Made by a program: the position numbers and the translations under genes. Below, in pieces: positions 33,515-44,982 of a stretch of 64,000 nucleotides of DNA; the stretch's first letter is position 1, and the number at the start of each line of letters is the position of its first letter. The notes below the pieces were generated by a model. The model searched no databases. It saw only the letters and a program-made list of their open reading frames with translations, and had not been told where the DNA came from. Source of the stretch: Heterotrichella gracilis (lineage: Eukaryota > Sar > Xanthophyceae > Tribonematales > Xanthonemataceae); contig JAULBX010004555.1 in the NCBI GenBank assembly GCA_032358255.1, positions 3,280 to 67,279 of the forward strand, read 5' to 3'.

Positions 33515-36500
33515 GGGGGCGTCGGTGGAGTGGCGGGTGGTGCGGTGAGGTGGCGGGGGGTGGTTATGACGCGCCTGCGGGAGAGATGTGTGGAGGGGAT
33601 TGTGGGTGCATGGTGGTGGAGGTGGTGATGCACGTCATGACGGGCTGTCCTGGAAATGCTGTGTTTGTTACTGGTATTCAAATTCCACATTTGCTGCAAC
33701 CCGTGCATGCCTCCCCGGTATATCGATGCAATATCGATGCGAGTGCTGTGCACAATTCTGCCACGGGGATGCTATGGTTTGCAAGAGCTTTGACGGCTAT
33801 ACTGAATACTTTACCTTGCAGGGTAACACCCTACTGTAAAACCCTAGACCCAACGCTGCCACCACTGTGCGCTCGCCCACCCTCGCTCATTCTTTTAACG
33901 ACCCTCGCCGGAAACCCTACCTGGAAACCCTAGACCCGAGCCTGCCACCACCCACCTGTGCGCTCACTCATCCTCCTTCCAACTCAGTGGGGTGGGGGCT
34001 ATGTGTACCCACGGGGGTATCAGCAATGCCACAGGAGGGGGGGTTTCCCCTGTCACAGAGCGTGTGGTGATGCCTGGTGTGGCGGCGACGGGTGGGGGGT
34101 GGGGGTGGGGGGGCTGTGGTGTCCTGCTGCGGGTGGTGCCCTAGGTTAGGGTGTCGCTACCTGCGGCGAACAAGGGGGTATACTGAGAGGGAGGGTGGTG
34201 AAAGAGCTTAGTGGGACAGGGAGTGGGTGGCGGTGGTGGTGGCGGCGGCTGTGGGGGTGGTGGTGGGGGTGGGGGTGCATCAGGAGGGTGTGTCCATGAG
34301 GTGGATCTACCCCCTTGCTTGCTGAGTGCTGGGGTGGGTGGGTGGGTGGGTGGGTGGGTGGGGTGTTTCCAAGGGGGGAACAGGGAATGCACAGTGGGGT
34401 TGCTGTGGGCGCAGAGCCAATACCAACACAGCGCACTACTCTATATGTGCACTCTATACATGCTCTCTGTATATAGGCGGATATACTACTCACGAGTGTG
34501 CGGTGTGGCAGCCCGCACTATGGCACCCAATCTGCCATCACACCCACCAGCTTGCCACCACGAACACTAGCATGGGAATGAGAAGTTTGATTACATGGAT
34601 GACACCCAGAATAGGCACGGGAAAGGGGCACTCGGCAGTGCGGTAGCAAGGGGTTGCACGCGCCGCCCTGTTAGGGTTTTGTGCGCTAGCTCGAACCGAC
34701 AAGGGGGGTGGGGCAGCGGGCGTACCGTACCAGCAGCCGGAGAGAATGCGATGCACTCAGAACTGGCTGGAAAACGGTGCTAGAGGAAAGGGAATCCGCG
34801 TAGCGTGGTGGGTGGTAGCAACATATACTTGCAGGGACCTGCCCCAGTCACGGACGGGGAGGCGGGGGTGTCACTATGACAGCGGGTTTGGTTTGTGGGC
34901 AACAGGTGCTTCCATACTGCCGAGGTGTACCCGGCGCGCCGCTCCGGATAATACGGGATGCACACAGACGGAAGCGTGTGCAGTACCGTGTTTGCACACG
35001 ACTAGGGCAGGATGCACGCGTGCTATAGACGCTTGTGGTGGTGGGTAGTGCCAGGCCATTGGTAGAAACACACTTGGCGCCAAAAGAGGGCAAGAATTGG
35101 GTGGGGGCAAGGGATAGAGAAGGCCCAGCGAACGCTGGGCAACAAAAAGGACGCCATGTAACGAGAAGGAGCTTACCCAATGCATTAGAACAAGGGATAT
35201 GGGTTAAATCCTGTTGATTTCGAAAGGGTTTTTGGTGTCGAGTTGCAGCCCCCCAGAACCCCTTCGAAATTAGGCTAAACACAACTGGGACAGAGCCGGT
35301 CTAGACGGGAACGAGGCTCCTATAGCGCTGAACGACAGTTATTACACACCCTGTGAAATTGAAACGGCGTGGTTGGGCAGTAACGGACGCCGGGGCGTGG
35401 CACCCAAATTCCGGGTTTGAAACTCAAACGCTGCCCCATCCATCCCCCGCTGCCACCCCACGGGAACCCACAACAAAACACCCGCTTCCACCCCGCAGCC
35501 CAATCCCAGAACGATAGTTAGCAGTATTGCCCTCTTCGGGGCGTATGCAACCGTTGCTGCGATCGGTGGTGGGTGCAATCAGGGGTGCTTTCCCCTATGT
35601 GTCGCCGATGGTGAGAGGGGTCGAACCCACCTGTTCAATGCAATCGCGTGGAGCCAATCCCAAAGCCGTGCCCTCCTCGATGCCGCAGCAGGGGGTATGT
35701 CACGCTGGTCGCCTCGACGCGTGCGTGAAGCAGTGGTATGATGCCCGGGCACAAGTCGCTGCAAGGTTTAGGCTTCCCAAGTTTTCAGCGAAAGCCCCCC
35801 CAGTGGAATTCCATGGAAATGACTCCAAATGTCAGACATTTCCTTCGGATTAAGAATGTAAATTCCCGGATGTGGAATCTAGCCTCTCGGATCTTTCGGG
35901 GTGACCTGTCGGATCTATTTCAAGGTCCCTGCTCTAAATTTCAATGGGGGCCCTTTAAGGGGGGTAAATATCCAACACCGTGTATGTCTCACCTTGTTCT
36001 GTGCTGCAACTGCTTACTGAAAAGAAACTCTAAGTGATATCAAGGATAGTGAACTGCACTGACGTGTCGACATCGCGTTTCAAAGCAGCCCTCGGACGTA
36101 AGTGCTGGTGGGTACATATACTATTTGCATATATCCTGGCAGCGTGGGCTACAGGACTACTGCTAGACGCGTTTGCCACAAGGTCAAAGGACGCACGTTC
36201 TATAAACCCATTGCCACCCATTTTAAAACCCATGGAGTACATCATCGTATGCATGCATATGAAACTGTGCCATGCACTGGCATGTGATTGGCAGTGTGAA
36301 AACAGCCAGTGGCCTTTTAGCTGAGTAACTCTGCGCACTTGCACAACCCCCCGTCGTTTCCGTTGCACACTCGCAGTAAAGCAGGGTCGTTACACTGTGA
36401 CTTTGCAGGAGTGCAACCACTCAAGTTGTACCACCCATGCTCCCCTAGCCTCCGCATCCCCCCTTGGGCCCATGGCCCCCTCCTCCCCCTCCTCCTAATT

Positions 36501-37006
36501 CTGCTGCTCACCCTGCACACTTTACAAAAACCCTAAAGTCACCCTGCAAACCCTACACAAAATGCCACTCCTCGCCCTGCACCCCCTACACAAACCCTAC
36601 CCCTCACGCTGCAAACCCTAGACAAACCCCGCTGACCCAACTTTTGTTCACACTTTCTTCGTCCAAGATGCGCCCTCCCGGGTACCCTCCACAAACCCTC
36701 CACAAACCCTGACCCTACAATCACGCGTCTACTCATACAGGACCCTCTTGACCCCTGGAATACCCACTCCACCTCCCCACTCCCCTCCCCTCCTAAAGAT
36801 AATCCCCCCGCGTCCTCCCTACCCCCCTTTGGCCCATGCCCCCAGCCGCCCACCTGCTCACCAATCAAACCCTGCATAAACCCTACACAAACCCTACTGA
36901 CCCTAGGATTCCCATCCTGCCCACAGGGTGTATCAATTTCTGGTGACACCCAGTCAACCTACCCTCCCCTCCTGAGGACCCTTCCCCCCCTTTCTCCCCT
37001 TGGCCC
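33515..37006. other. Divergent intergenic region between the LTP-domain gene and allantoate amidohydrolase
   Basis: It should hold both promoters. Long open stretches near 34.1-34.4 kb are GGT/GGGT low complexity: (TGGG)n at 34,332-34,363, a G-quadruplex candidate, plus CCA/GGT runs. I see no gene in it. Copies of the amidohydrolase first exon lie at 36,440-36,535 and 36,826-36,900. Confidence 0.6.
36440..36900. repeat. Two upstream echoes of the amidohydrolase start exon
   Basis: 36,440-36,535 and 36,826-36,900 resemble the 5' UTR and start of exon 37,007-37,160 (cccttggcccatggcccc...). Each keeps an ATG that opens a short unrelated or truncated reading frame. Confidence 0.85.
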
Positions 37007-40000
37007 ATGGCCCCAGCCGCCCCCCTCCTCCTCGCCCTCCTGCTTACCCTCCAAACCCTACACAAACCCTACGCAGCGGGGGATGCGGGTCTGTGCACCT
37101 CCAAGCCTGATGACGCGCTGACCGGGGGAGGGGCGGGCGGGTGCGGGGGGGTGTATCATGGTACGTAGCGCATGGAGTGGGGTGTGTTGGGGGGGGAGGC
37201 GTAAGGGGGGGTGTAACATGGTATGGTGTGGGATGGGGGATGGGGCTGCCACACCATGCTCCAATGGTACAAACCATGGTACACCCTAGACACTCTATAC
37301 GCCATCCCCCCTTAGTGTAAGCTGGATGGGGATGGGCTGTCACTTTTCAGTGATGCGCGGCGCTGAGCAGCTATGTCTATTGGCACCAATTTCCATGTCA
37401 ACCTCAGACCCTTACACAAATACCCCACCAGAGGGTTAAATTTTCACCGCCTGCAGCCCCTGCTACACCCTGATATATAGGGTTTTCGATCCCGCTGCAG
37501 GCGCCCTCAGCCCCACTACCCTCAAGCTGCTGCTGGCCACAGAACCCTACCAGAGGCTGCAGGAGCTGGGGCAGGTGCGATGAAAACCCTAGGTCAGGGT
37601 TCTAGGGAGCTTTGTAGGGTTTTGGGTAGAGTTTTGCTGGCCACTGGGCCCTACAGGAGCTGGGACAGGAGCAACAAAAACCCTAGGGTAGGGTTTGAGA
37701 AGGGTGATGCAGGGTTGCTATTGCTGCAGGAGCCTGCGGCAGGGTTGTGAGGGGTTTGATTGGGTGACAAAGGGCCCCCTGCGCACCTTCCTCAGCCATG
37801 CATACACCCACACTGTCAAAACCCTCCCAATTCCCAAATCAAAGCCCAGCAAAACCCTAACAGTACCCCACAACCCTACCTCCAGGTCAGCGGCAGCCCG
37901 AATTGCCTCCAGCGCACATTTTTGAGCCCCGCACATAGCCGTGCATCCTGAGTTCTAACCAAACCCTAACCAAACCCTAAAGAAACCATGGAAACCTGGG
38001 GCCCAGATTACAAACTCTCTTAACAAACCCAATCCAACACCCTACGCCTTTCAGGTCAGCGACAGCCCCGATTACCTGCAGCGCACCTTTTTGAGCCCCG
38101 CACATGGCCGCGCCTCTGAACTCATTCAGGGGTGGATGAGGGGGGATGGGCTGACGGTTACCACCGACAATTTCGCAAATGTGCACGGGAGGGTGGAGGG
38201 CAGAAATGTGACTGCGCCCACGTGGGTCACAGGTGGGGGGCAAAAATGTGCATTGAAGGGGGCAGGGCATAAATGTCACTTTTTATGTAATTGTGGACTC
38301 CGAGCACATAACGCCTGTCACCATACTGCCAATATCCTTGCTACCAATGTGACTTGAAAGGCTGTACAGGTGTTACATCCAGTGTGCCTATAGTAGCATT
38401 ATCCATGCTAGTTCATCTGTACTGTGGTTATGCAGGCAACTGACGAAGTAGCTTTAAAAGTTTTGTATATTCGATGAATGCAGCCCCTGTCCCCTGCACC
38501 CCCAGGGTCCCATTTCGACACCGTGATCGACGCCGGCAAATACGACGGGAATCTGGGCCACGTGGTGGGCCTGGCAGCAATTAAGACCCTTTTGGCGGAG
38601 GCGCTGGTACAGGTAAGAGTTCTACCCCACTATTAAGCGGTTGGGATTGGGTTGCTGCCGTGTGAAGCAATAGGGGGCCAGTGTCAAACTAAGCCTTGGC
38701 TATTGGACTGGGGCGAGGCTTACCCCAACATGCTACCCTGGCCTCAAAGTTAGATTGCTAACCAAAGGGAGGGGGGGGAAGTATGGTTTTCTGGTGCAGG
38801 GGGAGCACATCAGCAATGGGGATCCGAGGTGGCAATAGCAAATAAAATCACATTCACATCTACAATTACATGTACGTCTACATTTAACAAACACAATGAC
38901 ACCTGCAATACAGTCCGCTTATCGCTGGTGCAGGGGGGCCACATCAGCGATGCGGATCTGAGGTGGCAATTGGGCAAGGGGAAGACGCTGCGCGAGCTCT
39001 CCCCTGTAGACATGCATGGCCTCATCGCGCGCCCGGTGGAGGTGATTGCCTTTGCAGATGAGGAGGGCGTGAGGTGGGTCGGTATAGACCCCGGTGCGGG
39101 AGTCTATATGTGCCTGGCGCCACCACCGTCCTGTTCGACCCCTCATCCACTGTTCACAAGCACCCACCGCTGACTTCCCCCTACCCCACGGCCCCTTGCC
39201 CAGTCCCAAAGCACGTCTTGTGCAACCTGACCCATTCATCCTCATCTAGGGTTTTCAAGTGTAAACTAACCCTAAACCCTCAACCCTACCCAGGTTTCAG
39301 AGCACCTTCATCGGCAGCCAAGCGATTGCTGGTTACATGCTGCGCACGGGCCAGCTGGAATACACCGATAAGGAGGTAAGGCAATTATTCTTTGAATTAT
39401 AGTGGCGATTCTGATTATGAACAGTTTATACCAGCACCCATTTACCGCTGTATGATTTCCTTGTTTTCCTGTGTCCAATTAGTGCTGGCTGGTGTGTTGT
39501 TATTGTACATACTGCTTCACGTATGTGTGCCGACTGCATCTCTACGTGTACGTGTTTATGATCATTTTTTGCCCATATAATGCTGCGGATTCAGTTGCCA
39601 TCTCTTAACATGTGATCAGTGCATTTAGGGGAAGACAATACGGCAGGCATTGGAGGACGCTGGCCTGGATGGTTCTGACAGGGGGATAGCGGCAGTGGCC
39701 ATGGATCCCCACCAGGTACAGACAACCCTAGCAAACCCTAATACCACCTTAGTTTAGGGTTTCGGCCTGGATGGTTCTGACAGGGGGATAGCGGCAGTGG
39801 CCATGGACCCCAACCAGGAGCAGAAAACCCTAGCAAAACCCTTTAAGATGCGCTAGCAAAACCCTGACACATCCCAAGGTTGGGATTTGACCTCATCCAG
39901 TTGGGGGGGGGTGGCTCCAGCGTGGCATGGCAGCACTTCGCAGCAGGGGATCGCCGGTAATGGACCCTAATCAGGTTTACAAAAACGCTAGCAAAAGCTC

Positions 40001-42619
40001 ACAGAACCCTAGCAAAGCCTAGCAAAACCCTGGCAAAATGGTTGCTGTTTGTTGAATTGGCCCACATGGGAGACGCACATTTGTCAACCCTACACCAAAT
40101 ACTGACCCTTACCCTGTCTGGTTGCACAGATTGAGGCATTTGTGGAGGTGCACATTGAGCAGGGTCCCCGGCTGTGGTCCCAGGGACAGGCGCTGGGGGT
40201 GGTCAAGGCAATTGCGGGGGCTACATGGATTCTGGTGCAGGTGGGGGGTGCGACGGGAGTTACGGCTTTGTAGGGTTACGAGGCGCCAAAGTAAACATAT
40301 TTAGAGCATCCCCCAGAACCTAGGCTAGGTTTACGACTCCCAGGGCCACACACGGAGTGGGACCATGCAAGTGGAGGAAGGGAGGCAGGATGCACATGGA
40401 AAACCCTGTCGAGGGTATTTCACTCGTGGTCAGACCCCTCTTAACTGTATTGACAGCGCTTGTCTTCAAATACTTGGCTGGGTTTATGGCATTCAGGAGA
40501 GTGTGCCATGCATGTGGAGGCGGGATGCATACCGTACTGAAAACCCTATTGACGAAGCTTGTCCCAAACCCTTGGCTAGGTTCACGGCACCCAGGGCCAC
40601 GCTGGCAGTCGACTGAGATGTGGCTTAAAACCCTTGCCTAGGTTCCCTAGGGGAGTGACCACTTATAGGGGGATGTATGTTTAAAACCCTGTCAGGGAAC
40701 TAAACTTGCACCAAAATCCTTGGCTAGGTTCACGGCACCCAGGGCCATGCTGGCAGTGTGACCATGCGGGTGGAGGAGGGGAGGCGGGATGCAATGGCGG
40801 CAATGGGGGAGTCGGTGGCTGCGATCTACCAGCGCTGCTTGAACGGGGAGGTCAACGGCACGCAGTTCACAGGTGGGTGAGAGAAATTCCGCTTTGCAAC
40901 ACGCCATTGGACCATTGCAAACCCTGCAAGCGCGGTTACCCTAGCGCCGTACTCCTGCGCAAGGCAGTTATCTTGCCCCAGGGTTATGTGTGTGTCACCA
41001 TCAGGCATCAAGCAGAGGACGTCCTGCTTTGCACTGTAGAGCATGTCTCTGTGTGGCACAATCAAAATTGTCAGCCGCCATTTTGCAACCCTGACCTGGG
41101 CCAATTTTGGATCCCCATTACTCTAGACTAGGTGCAGCACCATTGCAATACCGTACCCAGGTATTTGACCCAGTGTATTTTTATGTTTGTCAACATCAGA
41201 CATCAAGCCAGAGGACAACCTTCTCTGCACCGTGGGCCACGTTTCTGTGTGGCCAAACCAGTTCAACATCCTCCCATCCACCGTCAACTTCACCATCGAT
41301 GTGCGGAGCGTGTACGATGAGGTCCGGAATCGAGTCGTGGACGATCACTTGTCATTCATCGACGCCATCTGCGCCAAATGGAGGGTAGACTGCCATGTGA
41401 CTACCACGCACAACGTGACTACAATTTTCTCGGATGAAACCCTAGTGGAGGGTTTGCAGGAGGCGGCTGAGGTGGCGCTGCAGGTGAGGGTTTTGATGAG
41501 AGTTTTGTCTGTGGAGGGGATGTGCAACCCTAGTGGAGGGGTTGCCTATGGTGTGTGTTGAGGGGGTGAGTTACCCTAGCAGAGGGTTTGCAAAAGACAG
41601 CAGAGGCGGCCCTGCAAAAGGGCGGTATATGCAGAAAAGCACATTGGATTATTTCTATCAGTTTTGGCCACATGTGCCATTCCATTTCCTCCCGCCACTC
41701 CACCCCGCACCTTATTCCCTCCTGCAGATGCTCCCTGACCTACTCCCCCCTGGCACCCCCCCACCCCCCACCGGCACGCCCCCCCTCATGGTGTCGGGCC
41801 CTGGGCATGACTCAGTGAGCATGTCATGGATCACAAGGTGAGGGGAAACCCCTAAGCAAAACCCTAACTAAACCCTGACAGGGCAAGTGGTCACCCACGA
41901 CTCGGTCAGCATGTTGTGAATCACAAGGTGTCGTGAAGCACAAGGTCACAACCAACATCCTAGAAATAGCAGCAAATGTGTTGCATGCTGTCAGTGCACT
42001 TGATGGGGATGTGCTGTTGGATTGCTGCACCCTTTCTCAGCATCTCACCCGCACTCACAGCACATTAAGCTCCAATTTTGCCATGCTGGTTGTTGGAGGC
42101 AGCAGCTTCTTGGCCCCCCCTCCCTCCCACCCCCACCTGGCCGGACCCACCACCACACACCCTCACCCACCCTCGCCCACTCCACCCCCCACCCGTCGCA
42201 GGGTGGCCATGCTGTTAATGCGCTGGACAGAGGATGCATTTAATGTAAAATCTTGACCAAAACCCTTGCGACATCTGTTGCATTCGATGAGTCGTGTCTC
42301 TTACCACTCACACGCCACCGCCACCTCGCACCATATGGACAGCCAGTCCAAGATACCCACCCGACACCCCTCCCACATCCCTCTTGCCCCTCCCCTCACT
42401 TACCCCAAACCCTGAGCTCCCCTTACCCCCACCCATCGCAGGGTAGCCATGCTCTTTGTGCGCTGCACAGAGGGCATCAGCCACTCCCCCCTAGAGGAGG
42501 CCACCCCCCCCGATGTGGCTGCGGCCGCCACCGCCCTGCACATGTTCCTGAGGGGAAAGGTGGCGCTGGGGGGACAAGGGGAGGGAGGGGAGGAATTGGA
42601 GGAGCACGACGAGCTGTAG
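37007..42619 (+). CDS. AAH: Allantoate amidohydrolase (allantoate deiminase), M20 metallopeptidase family
   Basis: Hydrolyses allantoate to ureidoglycine, CO2 and ammonium in purine (ureide) catabolism, with a two-metal centre. Twelve exons: 37,007-37,160; 37,501-37,574; 38,055-38,232; 38,506-38,612; 38,934-39,073; 39,294-39,375; 39,629-39,715; 40,130-40,240; 40,728-40,872; 41,200-41,483; 41,728-41,837; 42,442-42,619. They sum to 549 aa. Metal and substrate motifs in order: GSHFDTV (His about 138), DAGKYDG (Asp about 149), FADEEGVRF (Glu about 214-215), HIEQGP (His about 282), GTQGHAG (His about 318) and SGPGHDS (His about 481). Plant AAH carries the same set. An N-terminal signal peptide (APAAPLLLALLLTLQTL) fits the ER location of the plant enzyme. 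An insert of about 30 residues, compared with plant AAH, precedes the Glu-Glu motif. Related ureidoglycolate or carbamoyl amidohydrolases are the alternatives. Confidence 0.95.
37626..37935. repeat. Echoes in the second amidohydrolase intron
   Basis: 37,626-37,670 repeats the end of exon 37,501-37,574. 37,868-37,935 is a good copy of the start of exon 38,055-38,232 with its acceptor. It would encode VSGSPNCLQRTFLSPAH in place of VSDSPDYLQRTFLSPAH. Confidence 0.9.
38790..38845. repeat. Echo of exon 38,934-39,073 start
   Basis: ggtgcagggggagcacatca and following sequence repeat the acceptor and first 40 bp of the exon. Confidence 0.88.
39762..39980. repeat. Two echoes of exon 39,629-39,715 end
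   Basis: 39,762-39,825 is a near-perfect copy (ggcctggatggttctgacag...). About 39,930-39,980 is a decayed one (ggatcgccggtaatggaccc). Confidence 0.86.
40330..40622. repeat. Three echoes of exon 40,728-40,872 start, graded in decay
   Basis: 40,569-40,618 (cccttggctaggttcacggc) is closest in both place and sequence. 40,478-40,533 and 40,330-40,398 are older. All keep the TTGGCTAG acceptor context. Confidence 0.9.
40985..41097. repeat. Echo of exon 41,200-41,483 start
   Basis: catcaggcatcaagcagagg and the next 80 bp repeat the acceptor and exon start with many transitions. Confidence 0.88.
41520..41940. repeat. Echoes of two amidohydrolase exon ends
   Basis: About 41,525-41,545 and 41,570-41,615 copy the end of exon 41,200-41,483 (accctagtggagggtttgc). 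41,888-41,938 copies the end of exon 41,728-41,837 including GTCAGCATGT and its donor side. Confidence 0.84.
42186..42240. repeat. Echo of the terminal exon start
   Basis: The acceptor and first 35 bp of exon 42,442-42,619 (cgcagggtggccatgct) are repeated inside the last intron. Confidence 0.88.
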
Positions 42620-42719
42620 GAGGGGAGGGAAAAGGGTGTGCAGTGATGCAAGGATGGGGCTTACGGGGCTAGCACCAATTAATTCAGCCAATCTCCATTG
42701 GAAAGGGAGGGATACTCCA

Positions 42720-42838
42720 ATGTACTCCCCCTGATGTGGCTGCGGCCGCCACTGCCCTGCACATGTTCCTGAGGGAGAAGGTGGTGCTGGGGGGACAAGG
42801 GGAGGAACTTGAGGAGCACGATGAGCTGTAGGAGGGGA
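42720..42838. repeat. Echo of the amidohydrolase C-terminal end beyond the stop codon
   Basis: About 110 bp of the terminal exon, through the stop (gaggagcacgatgagctgta), is repeated in the 3' UTR. The echo process is therefore not confined to introns. Confidence 0.93.
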
Positions 42839-43308
42839 GGAAACGTGGGTGTGGACTGCTGCAGGGACGGGGGTGAAGGGGGGGGTAACATTAAGCGATT
42901 CAGCCAATGTCCATTGGAAGATAAGGGCACGTGACCCCCGCAATGGGAGACCCACCCATGTATGCACGTGACACCCATTACGACTTGCAAGGGGGTATTG
43001 TGCACATTGGCACATTGAAAGCATTTGAAGTAATGATTTGGTACCAAATCAGATGATTGCCGTTAACGGTAATTACAAAAAGGGTGCCTGCGGCAGCCAA
43101 TGACTACTCGGGCCCCGGCGTGGTAGTAAGCGCAGGTGTCATGCACTGGGCCCACGGTGACCCCAAGCTAGGTGCACCCAGCATGCTAGATCTAACATCA
43201 TGGGTGCAGACATGCCCCATGCGTGACTTGTTGTCACGTTACCCTAGTGACACTGTCAACCTAAACATTTGATGTAAGCCTCGTGTCCACCTCGACCTCA
43301 ACGGTTGA

Positions 43309-43382
43309 GGTTACCTGACACTACCGAGTGCGCAAATTGGCCTCATGAGGCCGATTTCCGCACTCAGTAGTGTCAGGTAACC
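43309..43382. repeat. 74-bp near-perfect palindrome
   Basis: Arms of 37 bp (ggttacctgacactac...ggcctcat) match with 3 mismatches and no loop. A second perfect palindrome, acctcaacggttgaggt, abuts it at 43,295-43,311. Confidence 0.95.
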
Positions 43383-44847
43383 CAGTGAAAATATCAAAAG
43401 GGAAGTAGGCTGCACGGCAATGGGTGAAGCGCGGCCGGCGGCAAGGAAATGGCCCAAGGGCACTGTATGGCGCAGCAATTCCTGATGAGTCATGTTCATG
43501 AAATAATAATATATTTATAAAAATTAATAAAAATGCCTGCTGCCAAAGAATCTCATTGCTAGGTCTAGCAACGCCTTTACCGCGGCGAGTCAGACATGGA
43601 AAACTACGAGGGCAAAGCAACGGGGAGGTCCAAATCACTTCCTGCGATGCACTCAACATATCTACGACACTTAATTTTACCCCAGCACAACTGCCGCAGC
43701 GGTTGCAGCTGATTTTGCAAGAAAACCTCGCAGTCCCCAAATGGTATAAATGGTAGGCTAGTGGCGGTAGCAGCTTTCGGAAAATAGGGAGGACAAAACG
43801 TGGTGCCAACAGTTTGAGGCTGTACTGCTCCTATGCCCTGCCATCCTAGCAAATGTGCCGGGCGGCCCGCTAGTAGCAAGCTCTCTGCGCATATAGTAAA
43901 TTCCATGCAGATATAGATCACGCGTGGTCGGAGAAGTTGCAGCAGGTTCACATGTACTGGGCCCCCAGATACTCAAAACAGAAAGAATAATGGGATTGAA
44001 ACAATGTAAAATCGTATAAATGGAATGGAATTGCAACGATGTAAACAATGCCGGAATCAGAAAACAAGCAATTATTTTTTCAACAATCACCACGAGCAAC
44101 ATTTTGTCAACAATGGCCATGTGCACACCTTGCAGGGTAACACAAAGACTCTTAGGGCCTAGCTGATGTTTCATCTCGCATCAACCGATGGTCAGAGGCA
44201 GAATTAATCTCCACAAGGATCATGGAGGTTACTTATTTTTTTAACATCGTTTTCATGAAAGAAACCTGTGGCAATAATTATGCTGGGTTTACGAATGTGA
44301 AGTACTTGAAGTGAATATTGCGGTAAACACTGTAGATTCTTCTGTGGCTCGGCATTCTTTTCTACCACGCTTATTTGACGCATGAAGTGAGCACTGCTTG
44401 GCAAAGAAGATCTGTCGATAAAAGTCCAAGTAGCGGTGGGGGTCATACTCTACATCAACGCTGCTGAACAGCGGCTGGTGCTGGTTATGCTGGTGCAGAG
44501 CAGGCGGTGGTATCTGCCTGTGCCTGCCCGGAGAACCTGCGTGCACCCATCCGATCATTAGTGACTGCCAGCTGATGCCATAGACTTTATGGTAGGCTAG
44601 GTAGCTATAGGCTAACATGTACATGATGGTATTTGGCAAGCTGTGCCGCAATCAGTGCAAAGCTCAACATCCCTTTGTTCACTATGGATAGCATACTTCA
44701 AATCTAGGCATCACCCGCACCTAGTCTTTTCCAGCCACAGGTATGGTCTTTTCGTGGTTTTATGGAGTCAATTCAGGGTCTAGGGTCTAGGGTTTTACAG
44801 GGCAGGCTGGTGTCACCAGTGATGACGTCACTGCTGGAAGGTGCAGG

Positions 44848-44968
44848 GGTTCACCTGTTGCATTCAAAGTCTGTATCAAACAGCCATAACCCTAAACCCT
44901 AAACCCTAACCCCACACAGCCACAACTCACCTGTTGAACTCAAAGTCGGTTTCAAACAGCCATAACCC
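44848..44968. repeat. Two echoes of the terminal exon end of the RCC1/root-cap gene
   Basis: cacctgttgaactcaaagtc-type blocks at 44,848-44,885 and 44,930-44,968 repeat 45,005-45,040. They are separated by ccctaaaccctaaaccctaa. Confidence 0.92.
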
Positions 44969-44982
44969 AGAAACCCTAACCC

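Larger units (their letters stand above)
42620..44982. other. Convergent intergenic region
   Basis: It lies between the 3' ends of the amidohydrolase (plus) and the RCC1/root-cap gene (minus). It holds the terminal-exon echo, a TGTAA poly(A)-type motif near 43,272, a long palindrome at 43,309-43,382, and the echoes listed at 44.85-44.97 kb. No gene is recognised. Confidence 0.6.

Noticed and set aside
34141-34493. Pro/Gly-rich open frames on both strands
   Set aside because: Produced by GGT/GGGT low-complexity DNA; open on both strands for that reason.
35560-35650. tRNA-like B-box (gggttcgacccc on minus)
   Set aside because: No convincing A-box, anticodon arm or acceptor-stem pairing.
37868-37935. 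Alternative amidohydrolase exon (VSGSPNCLQRTFLSPAH)
   Set aside because: It lacks a usable donor in phase and loses the conserved continuation; treated as an echo of exon 38,055-38,232.
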